A stretch of 64,000 nt of DNA from NCBI RefSeq assembly GCF_003172895.1, contig NZ_QGKL01000042.1, positions 434,001-498,000 on the forward strand. The letters run 5' to 3'. The position numbers and the translations under genes are program-made. This document shows, piece by piece, positions 8,187 through 17,502 of the stretch (the stretch's first letter is position 1; every line of letters starts with the position of its first letter). The notes beneath the pieces were generated by a model that did not search any database, was not told where the DNA came from, and saw only the letters and a list, made by a program, of their open reading frames with translations. Source of the DNA: Leucothrix arctica (GTDB lineage: Bacteria; Pseudomonadota; Gammaproteobacteria; Thiotrichales; Thiotrichaceae).

Positions 8187-9071
8187 ATGACACGTCAAAC
8201 AGTACTAAAACCAGAAGTGTTTGAGTTCTTAGAACCATCATCATGCACTTTTTCTTACATCGTCAAAGATCCAACCTCTAACAAGTGCGCAGTTGTTGAT
8301 TCTGTTTTGGACTTTGACTATCCGTCAGGCACGGTTTCTTACCAAAGCGCCAATAAAATAATCGCCGCGATTCGTGAAAAAGAACTCGATGTCGTTTGGT
8401 TGCTTGAGACTCATGTCCATGCTGATCACTTGTCAGCAGCACCGTACATACAAGATGCTGTGGGTGGAAAGATTGCCATCAGCAAGCACATAACAACAGT
8501 ACAAGAAGTGTTCGGTAAGTTGTTTAACGAAGGAACAGAGTTCCAACGTACAGGCGAGCAATTCGACAAACTGTTAGACGACGACGAAACTTACACTGTA
8601 GGCGCATTACAAGGTCAAGCCCTTTACACACCGGGCCATACGCCTGCTTGTGTTGCACATGTCATTGGCGATGCAGCCTTTGTTGGCGACACAATGTTTA
8701 TGCCAGACATCGGTACTGCACGTACTGACTTCCCAGGCGGTGACGCACGCACACTTTACCACTCGATTCAGCGCGTACTGAGCTTGCCTGAAGACACACG
8801 TCTTTTCCTATGTCACGACTACCCACCAGAAGGGCGTGGATTCACTTTTGAGTCATCGGTTCATGACCAGAAGATGTCTAACATTCACGTGAAAGATGGC
8901 ATCTCTGAAGATGACTTTGTTGTGATGCGTGAAGCACGTGATAAAGAATCTGGTATGCCCCGCTTAATCTTTCCCTCATTGCAGGTTAATATGCGCGCAG
9001 GTCACTTTCCTGAACCTGCTACCGAAGATGCTGTTTACTTAAAAGTACCGGTGTCAGGTTTGAAAAAATAA
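8187..9071 (+). CDS. persulfide dioxygenase-like metallo-beta-lactamase-fold protein
   Basis: A 294-aa MBL-fold enzyme of the ETHE1/Blh group, which oxidises glutathione persulfide to sulfite with a mononuclear iron. The metal motif THVHADHLSA (His76, His78, Asp80, His81) is followed by further ligands in YTPGHTPACV and FVGDTMFMPDIGTARTDFPGG. The last string is typical of persulfide dioxygenases and Blh, not glyoxalase II. AAGGAAG precedes the ATG. It is the first gene of a cluster including a DUF442-SQR protein, as seen in other sulfide-oxidising bacteria. Cytoplasmic, with no signal peptide. Confidence 0.9.
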   Translation: MTRQTVLKPEVFEFLEPSSCTFSYIVKDPTSNKCAVVDSVLDFDYPSGTVSYQSANKIIAAIREKELDVVWLLETHVHADHLSAAPYIQDAVGGKIAISKHITTVQEVFGKLFNEGTEFQRTGEQFDKLLDDDETYTVGALQGQALYTPGHTPACVAHVIGDAAFVGDTMFMPDIGTARTDFPGGDARTLYHSIQRVLSLPEDTRLFLCHDYPPEGRGFTFESSVHDQKMSNIHVKDGISEDDFVVMREARDKESGMPRLIFPSLQVNMRAGHFPEPATEDAVYLKVPVSGLKK

Positions 9072-9099
9072 ATAGCACAACCATCCACGGGACGATTAT

Positions 9100-10680
9100 A
9101 TGAATATGAAAGTAGAAAACGATCAGTTAAGCATTTCAGGTCAAATCAATGTAGACGCATTGGCAGGCCTAAAAGAACAGGGTGTAGAAGTCCTTATCTG
9201 TAATCGTCCCGATGGTGAAGAAGCCGATCAGCCTAGTTTTGAAGAGATCAAAGCCGCTGCTGCTGAGATAGGTATTGAAGCACACCACATTCCTTATGCA
9301 CCGGGTGCATTTACAGATGCTGATCGTAAGAATTTTGCGGCTGTATTGGACGGTGGAAAGAGAACACATGCTTATTGTCGTACGGGTGGCCGTGTGGGTG
9401 GAATCGTTAAAGCTATTGAAGATGCAAAGTCTGCGACAGACACTAAAAGTGACAGTGGTTCAGAGTCTTATGATGTGGTCATCATTGGTGCTGGTTCAGC
9501 GGGTATTTCAACCGCAGCAAGTCTACACAAACGTAATGCATCCGCTAGCATTGCGCTAATCGACCCTTCAGAAGATCACTACTACCAGCCAGGTTGGACA
9601 ATGGTCGGTGGCGGTGTATTTGGCGCTGAAACAACTCACAAGAAAATGCAGGATGTGATTCCAAGTTTTACTAAGTGGATCAAAGATTCTGTCGCTTTAT
9701 TTAACCCTGCTGAAAACACAGTGACACTAACCAGTGGCAAAGTAGTTAGCTATAAGCACCTAGTGGTTGCACCGGGTCTAAAACTAAACTGGGCAGGTAT
9801 TGAAGGTCTTGAAGAGACACTGGGTAAGAACGGCGTCACATCAAACTACCAGTTTGGTTTAGCGTCTTACACTTGGAAATTAGTCCAAGAACTTAAAGGT
9901 GGTAAGGCGTTATTTACACAACCACCTATGCCAATCAAATGCGCAGGTGCACCGCAGAAAGCACTATACCTTTCTGCATCAGAATGGTTTAGCTCTGGGC
10001 GCCTAAAAGATATTGATATTAGCTTCTACAATGCCGGTGGTGTTTTATTCGGTGTGGCTGACTATGTTCCAGCACTGATGGAATACATGGATAAGTACAA
10101 AGTTGATCTTCAGTTTAACAACACACTGTTCAAAATTGACGGTGAGTCAAAGACAGCTTGGTTTAAAACGAAGAACGACGCTGGCGAAGAGACAATTGTT
10201 GAGAGCAAGTTCGACATGATTCACGTTTGCCCACCACAGTGTGCGCCAGACTTTATCAGCAGTAGTGAGTTAGCAGACGCAGCAGGTTGGTTAGACGTTG
10301 ACCCTGCATCGCTACAGCATAAGAAATTCCCAAATGTTTGGGGCGCGGGTGACGTAATGAATACGACTAACGCTAAGACGATGGCTGCAGCACGTAAACA
10401 AGCACCTGTTGTTGCTCAAAACATTACTGAAGCGATGGCTGGAAAAAGCGGCACTGCTGCTTATGACGGTTATGGCTCATGCCCACTAACGGTTGAAAAA
10501 GGTAAGGTTGTCCTTGCTGAATTTACTTACGGTGGAAAGGTTAATCCTACATTCCCTGACTGGGTTAATGATGGCACTAAGCCAACAAAACTCGCATGGA
10601 CCTTGAAAGCAAACGTATTGCCGACCATTTATTGGAACGCAATGTTGAAAGGCCACGAATGGTTCGCCGGCCCTAAATAA
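9100..10680 (+). CDS. DUF442 sulfurtransferase-like domain fused to sulfide:quinone oxidoreductase
   Basis: A 526-aa two-domain protein. Residues 1-105 are a DUF442/TIGR01244 (Blh phosphatase-like) domain with the cysteine loop AYCRTGGR (Cys93, Arg98). Residues 124-526 are an SQR-type flavoprotein. It has the FAD-binding VVIIGAGSAG (127-136), Cys281 in IKCAGAPQKA, Cys377/Cys381 in HVCPPQCAP, and Cys461. SQR oxidises sulfide and passes electrons to quinone; the sulfane sulfur would go to an acceptor that the attached domain or the neighbouring dioxygenase handles. A low-complexity linker (SATDTKSDSGSES) joins the halves. The fusion is in one uninterrupted frame. Confidence 0.88.
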   Translation: MNMKVENDQLSISGQINVDALAGLKEQGVEVLICNRPDGEEADQPSFEEIKAAAAEIGIEAHHIPYAPGAFTDADRKNFAAVLDGGKRTHAYCRTGGRVGGIVKAIEDAKSATDTKSDSGSESYDVVIIGAGSAGISTAASLHKRNASASIALIDPSEDHYYQPGWTMVGGGVFGAETTHKKMQDVIPSFTKWIKDSVALFNPAENTVTLTSGKVVSYKHLVVAPGLKLNWAGIEGLEETLGKNGVTSNYQFGLASYTWKLVQELKGGKALFTQPPMPIKCAGAPQKALYLSASEWFSSGRLKDIDISFYNAGGVLFGVADYVPALMEYMDKYKVDLQFNNTLFKIDGESKTAWFKTKNDAGEETIVESKFDMIHVCPPQCAPDFISSSELADAAGWLDVDPASLQHKKFPNVWGAGDVMNTTNAKTMAAARKQAPVVAQNITEAMAGKSGTAAYDGYGSCPLTVEKGKVVLAEFTYGGKVNPTFPDWVNDGTKPTKLAWTLKANVLPTIYWNAMLKGHEWFAGPK

Positions 10681-10696
10681 CTAAGAAAATTCGCGT

Positions 10697-12415
10697 ATGG
10701 AAAAACTAAGTCGATTTGTCCCATTGCTGGGGCAAATCAGCACCTATGATCGTGCCAAATTTAGCAGCGACCTCATTGCAGCAACTGTTGTAACGATCAT
10801 GCTGATACCGCAGTCACTGGCTTACGCTATGTTAGCCGGTCTCCCTGCAGAATTAGGTCTATACGCGAGTATATTTCCGCTGTTGGCTTACGCTTTGTTT
10901 GGCTCATGCAAAACATTAGCCGTAGGCCCAGTGGCGATTGCCTCATTAATGACGGCTTCAGCCTTAGGAAAAGTCACCGCGCTCGGCATCATCGGTTATG
11001 TAGAAGGTGCAATGCTGTTGGCGCTACTGTCAGGTATCTTCCTGCTACTGCTGGGTGTCTTTAGGCTTGGTTTTATCTCCAACTTTTTATCGCACCCTGT
11101 CGTTGTTGGCTTCATCACGGCTTCAGGCTTAGTGATAGCTCTGAGTCAGTTTAAACACATCTTAGGTATCAAAGCAGAAGGTCATAACTTTGTTGAAATT
11201 GTTTACTCAACGATAAGTAACCTCACACAATTTAATACATACACTCTCATTATCGGTGTTTGCTCAGTCCTATTTTTGTTTTGGGCTAGGCAAGGCTCCG
11301 CTAAGTTACTAGAACGATTTGGAATAAGTAAAAGCTTAGCATTTTCACTCTCCAAAGCTGCACCCGTTGTCGGTGTAGCAGTCACGACGTTAGTCGTTTC
11401 ACAGTTCGGTTTAGACAAACAAGGCGTCGCTATTGTAGGAACAATCCCTACCGGCATGCCGTCACTCGTCCTACCTAGTTTCTCGTGGGCAGCAGTGGAA
11501 GCACTATTTGTACCGGCCGTTCTGATTTCGATCATTGGGTATGTTGAGTCAGTCTCTGTTGGCAGAACACTATCTGCCAAGAAACGTGAGCGCATAGACG
11601 GCAACCAAGAGCTTATCGCCTTAGGTGCTGCAAACATCGCATCCGGTATGTCAGGTGCATTCCCAGTGACAGGAGGTTTTGCTCGCTCAGTGGTTAACTA
11701 TGATGCGGGTGCAGAAACGCAGTTTGCGGCTATCTTTACTGCCGTTGGTATTTCATTAGCAGCGTTGTTCTTAACACCACTATTGCACTACCTACCCATC
11801 GCAATGCTAGCCGCGACCATTATTGTTGCCGTGTTGTCATTGGTTGATTTCTCAATCTTTAAGCGAGCTTGGGACTTTTCAAAGAGTGACTTTGCAGCGG
11901 TCTCAATTACGGTATTTTTGACCTTATTAATGGGTGTAGAGATTGGTGTTGCCAGCGGTATTATTGCTTCAATACTGTTATTGCTTCATCACACGTCTAA
12001 GCCGCACATTGCAGAAGTAGGACTACTACCTAACTCTGAGCATTTTAGAAATATTTTGCATTTTGATGTGGAGTGTCACCCTTCAGTACTGTCTTTACGG
12101 GTCGACGAAAGCCTATTGTTTTCAAACGTGAGTTATTTGGAAGAATACATTTCAGACTTAATCACCAAACGTCCAGATGCTAAAGCAGTCATTTTAGACT
12201 GTGCCGCGATCAACACAATCGATTTAAGCGCGGTAGAAATGCTGGAAGCACTGAATCATCGACTATCCCACCAGAACATAGCCTTACACCTGTCGGAAGT
12301 CAAAGTACCTGTACAGCGCCTTTTAAAGCGCTCAGGTTTGTTAGAAGAACTGACTGGCGAGATGCATTTAAGCCAGTACGACGCGTATCAATCTTTGGTA
12401 AAACATTATGAGTAA
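10697..12415 (+). CDS. SulP-family anion permease with STAS domain
   Basis: A 572-aa SLC26/SulP transporter. The N-terminal membrane part has the family motif AGLPAELGLYASIFPLLAYA (residues about 48-67) and 10-12 hydrophobic segments. The C-terminal cytoplasmic STAS domain spans about residues 450-560 (AVILDCAAINTIDLSAVEML). SulP proteins move sulfate, bicarbonate or other anions. Between an SQR gene and YeeE/TauE genes, sulfate or another sulfur oxyanion is the likeliest load. Its last 8 nt overlap the next gene, indicating coupled translation. Confidence 0.9.
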   Translation: MEKLSRFVPLLGQISTYDRAKFSSDLIAATVVTIMLIPQSLAYAMLAGLPAELGLYASIFPLLAYALFGSCKTLAVGPVAIASLMTASALGKVTALGIIGYVEGAMLLALLSGIFLLLLGVFRLGFISNFLSHPVVVGFITASGLVIALSQFKHILGIKAEGHNFVEIVYSTISNLTQFNTYTLIIGVCSVLFLFWARQGSAKLLERFGISKSLAFSLSKAAPVVGVAVTTLVVSQFGLDKQGVAIVGTIPTGMPSLVLPSFSWAAVEALFVPAVLISIIGYVESVSVGRTLSAKKRERIDGNQELIALGAANIASGMSGAFPVTGGFARSVVNYDAGAETQFAAIFTAVGISLAALFLTPLLHYLPIAMLAATIIVAVLSLVDFSIFKRAWDFSKSDFAAVSITVFLTLLMGVEIGVASGIIASILLLLHHTSKPHIAEVGLLPNSEHFRNILHFDVECHPSVLSLRVDESLLFSNVSYLEEYISDLITKRPDAKAVILDCAAINTIDLSAVEMLEALNHRLSHQNIALHLSEVKVPVQRLLKRSGLLEELTGEMHLSQYDAYQSLVKHYE

Positions 12416-12818
12416 CTTTTTCTACCCAATTTTAGGTGGGGTGCTGATCGGCTTGTCCGCAACACTACTACTGCTTTTGCTAGGCCGCATTGCGGGTATT
12501 AGCGGCATTGTCTGGGCAGCCATTACTGAAACAGGACAACGCACATGGCGTCTGATCTTTTTAGGCGGCGTAATCTTTGGTGGTTCACTGTTTCACTGGG
12601 TATCGGGCGTGCCTATTCCAGAAGGTAACGACAACTGGCTGCTAGCGATTATCGCTGGCCTGATTGTTGGTGTCGGTGTGAAGCTAGGAAGTGGTTGCAC
12701 GAGTGGTCATGGTGTCTGTGGAATAGGGCGTTTATCAATGCGCTCACTCACGGCAACAATCACCTTTATGGTAGCGGGAATCGTGACGGTTGCTGTTGTT
12801 AATACGGTTACGGGTTAA
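12408..12818 (+). CDS. YeeE/YedE-family sulfur transport protein, first half
   Basis: A 136-aa membrane protein with about four hydrophobic segments and the hallmark GSGCTSGHGVCG (around residues 95-106). Its conserved cysteine lies in the thiosulfate channel of the YeeE/TsuA family. Full-length YeeE proteins are about 350 aa; here the function is split over two adjacent short genes, a known arrangement. Start ATG 12408 lies inside the end of the SulP gene. Confidence 0.87.
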   Translation: MSNFFYPILGGVLIGLSATLLLLLLGRIAGISGIVWAAITETGQRTWRLIFLGGVIFGGSLFHWVSGVPIPEGNDNWLLAIIAGLIVGVGVKLGSGCTSGHGVCGIGRLSMRSLTATITFMVAGIVTVAVVNTVTG

Positions 12819-12827
12819 GGAGTGTTT

Positions 12828-13235
12828 ATGTTTAATATTAGTGCATTAATTTGCGGTTTACTCTTTGGTCTTGGACTTGCGGCATCTGGCATGACCAACC
12901 CTGAGAAAGTCATTGGCTTCCTTGACCTATTTGGTAACTGGGACCCTGATTTGTTGTTTGTGATGGGTAGTGCGGTACTTACAACGGTTATCTCGTTTCG
13001 CTTTGTATTGAAAAAAGACAAGCCATTTTTCGCGCCAATCTTCTCGCTTCCAACAGCAGCAGGTTTGGATAAGCGCCTTCTTACGGGTGCTAGCTTATTT
13101 GGTATCGGTTGGGGCTTATATGGCTACTGTCCTGGGCCAGCAGTTGCGGCACTAGGTTACTTGAAACCAACGGCATTTTTATTCGTAGCAGCGATGCTAT
13201 TAGGCATGTTATTTGTCGAGAGAAAGCTGAAGTAA
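12828..13235 (+). CDS. YeeE/YedE-family (DUF6691) sulfur transport protein, second half
   Basis: A 135-aa membrane protein with four hydrophobic segments and GYCPGPAVAALG (around residues 106-117), the counterpart cysteine motif of the second YeeE half. ATG 12828 is chosen over an in-frame GTG six nt upstream, because the GTG lies inside the AAGGAG ribosome site (12817-12822). With the preceding gene it probably forms one transporter for thiosulfate or another sulfur compound. Confidence 0.87.
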   Translation: MFNISALICGLLFGLGLAASGMTNPEKVIGFLDLFGNWDPDLLFVMGSAVLTTVISFRFVLKKDKPFFAPIFSLPTAAGLDKRLLTGASLFGIGWGLYGYCPGPAVAALGYLKPTAFLFVAAMLLGMLFVERKLK

Positions 13236-13357
13236 TACGTTATGACTATTGTTTGCGATAAACACATCTTAACTATTAAGGTTTAGTGCTGGAACTGTGT
13301 TTATACGTGGGGCATATTAGCACTATTACTAGTTTCTCCATCAGCGACGGACAACAC

Positions 13358-14185
13358 ATGTTAAACGAACTGCTTTCAGCTTGGCCCATCCTTATAGCGC
13401 TTATGGTAACGGGTGTTTTCGCAGGTATTTTGGCAGGGCTACTGGGCGTAGGTGGCGGTATTGTCATCGTACCTGTGTTGTATTTCTTGCTACAGTTTTT
13501 TGATGTATCGCCTACCAGTGCCATAGAAATAGCCGTTGCAACGTCTCTTGCGATAATCGTTCCCACGGCCATTTCTTCGATTAGAGCGCACTACTTTAAA
13601 GGTAATGTCGATTTACCGATTCTGAAATGGTGGTCTGGTTTTATTTTGGTGTTCGCGGTTATTGGCAGCTTGCTCATAACGTACGTTAACGGTGAAAGCC
13701 TGACGCTAATGTTTGGGGTGATTGCGGTTTGTGTGAGTTTAAACCTGTTATTTCGAGCAAGTGCGCCATCACTATTTTCAGAACTTCCTAGTAAGCTATG
13801 GCAGGGAGTTATGGCGTCACTGACAGGCTTGCTCTCAGTGATGATAGGGATTGGCGGTGGGACATTGGGCGTGCCTTTACTGACAAGCTTCAACGTCAAA
13901 ACACATCGAGCAGTAGGGACAGCCGCCGCATTTGGGCTGGTGATAGCCTTACCTGCTGTGATAACGCTATTACTAGTAGGTCAAGCACCTACTGACGCAC
14001 CTTTCGGTAACTTCGGTTTGGTCAACGTACCCGCGTTTCTAGCGATGGTGCCTTTGACGGTAATGTTTGCGCCTGTTGGTGCTCGTATTGGAGCAACGTT
14101 AGATCAGGCGCAGTTGAAGCGGGTGTTTGCGGTGGCGCTGCTTATAACAGGTAGCCGCATGCTATATCAGGTTGCATCACTCTGA
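13358..14185 (+). CDS. TauE/SafE-family sulfite exporter
   Basis: A membrane protein of 275 aa from ATG 13358 (a GTG 24 codons upstream is possible but gives an untypical hydrophilic extension). The glycine-rich AGILAGLLGVGGGIVIVP, repeated in altered form as SVMIGIGGGTLGVPLL, is the TauE/SafE hallmark, and eight or so hydrophobic segments are present. The family exports sulfite or organosulfonates. Following a persulfide dioxygenase (which produces sulfite), sulfite export is the natural reading. The 3' end overlaps mksB by 9 nt on the other strand. Confidence 0.85.
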   Translation: MLNELLSAWPILIALMVTGVFAGILAGLLGVGGGIVIVPVLYFLLQFFDVSPTSAIEIAVATSLAIIVPTAISSIRAHYFKGNVDLPILKWWSGFILVFAVIGSLLITYVNGESLTLMFGVIAVCVSLNLLFRASAPSLFSELPSKLWQGVMASLTGLLSVMIGIGGGTLGVPLLTSFNVKTHRAVGTAAAFGLVIALPAVITLLLVGQAPTDAPFGNFGLVNVPAFLAMVPLTVMFAPVGARIGATLDQAQLKRVFAVALLITGSRMLYQVASL

Positions 14186-16921
14186 TTCAACCCGCTCAAA
14201 AGTAGGCCTAACCAACACCAACTTATCCGACTCACGCGTTTTCTTATGAATCATCAGCTTACCCACCGAGTTATTCTCAAGCTGATAAAGCCGCTTACAA
14301 ATACCACTACCCTTAGGGCTAGCAAAGATCGGAATCAACCCAAGCTTCACCGCAATATCATGAATATTCTGCGCATTCGCATCATCCAAACTATCAATCT
14401 CATCCACATAAAACGGCAGACGAATAGTCTCACCAATCTTCTTCTTACCTGAGATCGCTTGGTTAAGCATCGAGATGAATATAATGGTCTTAACCGTTAT
14501 AGAAGTACCGTTACTTTCAAGGTCAAGACTCTGATATCGCTTCTCTTTTCCATGCGTATCAACCACGATAAGCACCAAGTCATACAGGTCAGCAATGGTG
14601 ATATTCACCTTATCCAACAACGGTTTAATCGACCCCATCAAGTCATCAATAGACGACTCATCAAGACCACCAAACAGAGGCAGGTCGTTTTCCTTCCACT
14701 CTTTGATTTTCTGAACGCGCTGATACCACTCATTTTTGCCAATCACTATCTTGATCGACTGCAAGTTAGAAATCGTCTGACTAGAGAGCAGTTGGTTCAA
14801 GTTGTTTAGGTAGCTATCAATCGCATCCACGCTATCAATAATGCCGCGACAATGTGACGCAAAGCTGGTGAAAATACGCTTCCATTCGTCATTGATGCTT
14901 TTCTCTTGCTCAGGAATCGCTTCCAGCTGGTTGCTTAAGAAGCCAATGGCATCAGTATTGGTCAGTCCCGCAAGGTGTATAAAACGACTACGCAGCTGCT
15001 CAAGGTTTTGCGCAATTGCACTACGGTCTTCACCCAACGCTTCAAACTGCTTACGGTATTCATCGTACAGCGCTTCAAAACTCAGCGTATCGTAGATCAC
15101 TTCCGTTTCGATCCAATCACTATCAGGCGAATGACTTTCAATCCAACGCTTCTGACCTGTTAACACTTCAATCTGTTGACGCGTCGTTTTGATGTTTTCA
15201 GCAAACTGCTTCACCTTCTGACGAATCTCATACGCCTTCTCGTCAAACTCACCCATCTCATGTTTATGCTGAACAATAGCCGCCATGATCTGTTCGCTTT
15301 GCTCAATCCACTTCTGGTAATCAACCTTAGCCGCTTGCCAGTCTGCATGTTTTTTCAACTGTGCGTTAATCGCCGCCAGCGAGACTTTAATCTCATCAAC
15401 ACGCTTCTGTAACGATGCTTGCTCACGAATAGAATTGATCTTTTCGCGCAACTCATTACTTTCAGTGGTCAGCTTATCTACCTGTTTTTGCAAGAATTCA
15501 GGGTTACCCAATTGCTGCAAACCAAGTGCCGATACCGACGATAAATCAACACTCAAACCCGGTAACTTAAATTTGTCACCGTCAGAAACAACCAACTGCT
15601 GACTCAGGAAAGCTTTAAGCGCCGTCGCATCTTCTACTTCAAACTTGTCACTCAGCAAGCTCCACAACTCAACATTGCTCAGCTTATAAAGGGTGCTTAG
15701 CTCACTATCACTCAATACGCTCTTAAGCTGCACATACAGTGTGCTAGACAAGTTATTCAGTTGTAACTGAGTCTTGCTGAGCTTTTCTTGTTTAAATGCT
15801 AGGCTGTTTTCCAAGGCACTTAGGTCGTTATTACGCACGTTAAATAGCTTTTCTTGCAGGCCATCTAGCTCTTGTTCTAGGTTTGCCGCTTTCTGCTTTT
15901 CTAACTCAACCACTATCGTATTGCACTCACGAGTCAAAGCCTCATAGCGCGTAATATCGTTATTGATCACACCTAAGCGCTGATCTTCACGACTAATAGT
16001 GCTTTGCTTATCTTGCTTCGCCAGCGTGATCTCAGGCAAGCGATCTTTAGCGCGTGTCTGCTGGTCTTGGCAAGTCTCTAGCTTCTCATTGAGTAGCTGA
16101 TCTTCCTCTGCAAACAGCTTATTAGCTTTTAGGTGATAACTAACCAACTTACCTTGGCGCTTTTTAAGCTGCTCAGTACGTTCGATTAGGTTTTCAATGG
16201 TCAGCTGGTTATCTTGCAAACGTCTTAACGCATCTTGCTCCTTACGCACTTTCTCATAAGGCTCGCTAAACTCACGCTGCACATTGATCCGTTGTTCTTT
16301 TTCCATCACCGAGTGATTGACCTGTTCAATCTGAGCTTTCAGGTCTTTTATGCTAATGCCTTTAAGTTGTAACAACTGACGGAATAAACGCTTAAACAAA
16401 CGATAATCGCGCGTATCACCAATCAAGCCTAAACCACTTGGGTTTTGCTTTTGGCTAAATGGGCGAAGCAGGGCGCGGTGATGTTTTGACTCTAACTGGC
16501 GACCTAATAACTTGGTACTAAACAGCGGAAACAGGAAGTCAGGTTTCTTCGGCGTCAGCTTGCCGTCGGTATTATCAATGAAGTCATTACTGTCATATTC
16601 ACCATCCAGCAAAAACTTCTCAGGCTGGCTACCAAAGCCCGTCGCACTCAGGCCAAACACCTTCTTGCCCGTCAGCGTGTTTAGCTCAAACAGAATGTAC
16701 GAACCCACCGCAGGGAAGTAATGCTTCCACGTCTCATCCAGCGTGTAACCAAAGTTTATCTCTTTAAAGCTGTCGATATATAAGAACTGTAGCGTATTGA
16801 TAATCGACGTCTTTCCGCGATTATTCAGCGCCACCAAATGCAACGAGTCAGATAAATCGAACTCCGCATACTGGCAGTTCGCAGAGTTAATTAAGATGAT
16901 TTTAGTCGGTTGAAGTTTCAT
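14177..16921 (-). CDS. mksB: condensin-like SMC ATPase MksB
   Basis: A 914-aa SMC-like ATPase. The Walker A is ALNNRGKT (residues 31-38). Long stretches of helical, charged coiled coil run about 185-420 and 465-650, with a hinge-like part between. The ABC signature region is ESNGTS (802-807) and Walker B is RLPFYVDEID (Asp840, Glu841). It is much shorter than MukB (about 1480 aa) and close to Pseudomonas MksB. MksB with MksF (kleisin) and MksE loads on DNA and compacts chromosomes; MksG/JetD-containing relatives (Wadjet) cut plasmids. No MksG/JetD gene is adjacent: the next gene is a convergent exporter. ATG overlaps the mksE TGA. Confidence 0.85.
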   Translation of the reverse strand: MKLQPTKIILINSANCQYAEFDLSDSLHLVALNNRGKTSIINTLQFLYIDSFKEINFGYTLDETWKHYFPAVGSYILFELNTLTGKKVFGLSATGFGSQPEKFLLDGEYDSNDFIDNTDGKLTPKKPDFLFPLFSTKLLGRQLESKHHRALLRPFSQKQNPSGLGLIGDTRDYRLFKRLFRQLLQLKGISIKDLKAQIEQVNHSVMEKEQRINVQREFSEPYEKVRKEQDALRRLQDNQLTIENLIERTEQLKKRQGKLVSYHLKANKLFAEEDQLLNEKLETCQDQQTRAKDRLPEITLAKQDKQSTISREDQRLGVINNDITRYEALTRECNTIVVELEKQKAANLEQELDGLQEKLFNVRNNDLSALENSLAFKQEKLSKTQLQLNNLSSTLYVQLKSVLSDSELSTLYKLSNVELWSLLSDKFEVEDATALKAFLSQQLVVSDGDKFKLPGLSVDLSSVSALGLQQLGNPEFLQKQVDKLTTESNELREKINSIREQASLQKRVDEIKVSLAAINAQLKKHADWQAAKVDYQKWIEQSEQIMAAIVQHKHEMGEFDEKAYEIRQKVKQFAENIKTTRQQIEVLTGQKRWIESHSPDSDWIETEVIYDTLSFEALYDEYRKQFEALGEDRSAIAQNLEQLRSRFIHLAGLTNTDAIGFLSNQLEAIPEQEKSINDEWKRIFTSFASHCRGIIDSVDAIDSYLNNLNQLLSSQTISNLQSIKIVIGKNEWYQRVQKIKEWKENDLPLFGGLDESSIDDLMGSIKPLLDKVNITIADLYDLVLIVVDTHGKEKRYQSLDLESNGTSITVKTIIFISMLNQAISGKKKIGETIRLPFYVDEIDSLDDANAQNIHDIAVKLGLIPIFASPKGSGICKRLYQLENNSVGKLMIHKKTRESDKLVLVRPTFERVESE

Positions 16922-17502
16922 GCATCACCTTTGCTTGCGGTCTTAGTCTGCTGTTCCAATATGTCTAAACTCAATTGTAAAAAGCGGTGTGTCGGGGTCA
17001 ATAAGCGTAGGAAGTTATCCGCCTCACGGTACTCAACAAAACCCGAACGATGCATATTATTCAGTAAGCTATGCAGCTGTCGTGTCTCGCCAACTTCCAT
17101 GTTCTGCATGTAGTTGCGGTAACGCTCCGACTTAAAATGCGGCAACTGATCACATTCAAACCCTTGCTCGTCAAATAAGCTCTCGATGATATCTTTACCA
17201 CCTGATGAAATAGACTCCACCATAATCGTCACGAACACCAAGCAACGACGGGAATAGTCATTGGCGCGCTCGTCGTTATCATCTTTAAGGTAGTAGTAAT
17301 CCAGCTCATGAACCAAGGTGTAGCCCAGTGTCGCCAATTCCGTTTGATAGGCTTCAAGGTTGTTATGCAAAAAGTGATACAACTCACCCGTGTGCAGTGA
17401 CAAATGCATACCGCCGACTAAGGCTTGAAACACGTCCTTCTTACCCGGAATGTCGAATACAGACGGTGTCGTCTCTGCGACAGTGCTAAATAGATCAGTC
17501 AT
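16918..17502 (-). CDS. mksE: condensin accessory subunit MksE
   Basis: A 194-aa predicted winged-helix (kite-type) protein, of the size and position of MksE/JetB between the kleisin and the ATPase. It is helical with recognisable winged-helix pieces (NNMHRSGFVEYREADNFLRL near residues 145-165). ATG 17502 is preferred over a GTG three codons earlier, since AAAGG lies 8 nt before the ATG. It overlaps mksF by 8 nt and mksB by 4 nt, so the three proteins are made in a coupled fashion. Assigned mainly from operon context and general fold. Confidence 0.75.
   Translation of the reverse strand: MTDLFSTVAETTPSVFDIPGKKDVFQALVGGMHLSLHTGELYHFLHNNLEAYQTELATLGYTLVHELDYYYLKDDNDERANDYSRRCLVFVTIMVESISSGGKDIIESLFDEQGFECDQLPHFKSERYRNYMQNMEVGETRQLHSLLNNMHRSGFVEYREADNFLRLLTPTHRFLQLSLDILEQQTKTASKGDA

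Noticed and set aside
11203-11637. 144-codon frame opposite the SulP permease gene
   Set aside because: It lies wholly inside a clear membrane transporter gene on the other strand and has no recognisable protein features; a shadow of codon bias.
13286-13357. upstream GTG start for the TauE/SafE exporter
   Set aside because: It would add 24 untypical residues; ATG 13358 gives a normal family N-terminus.
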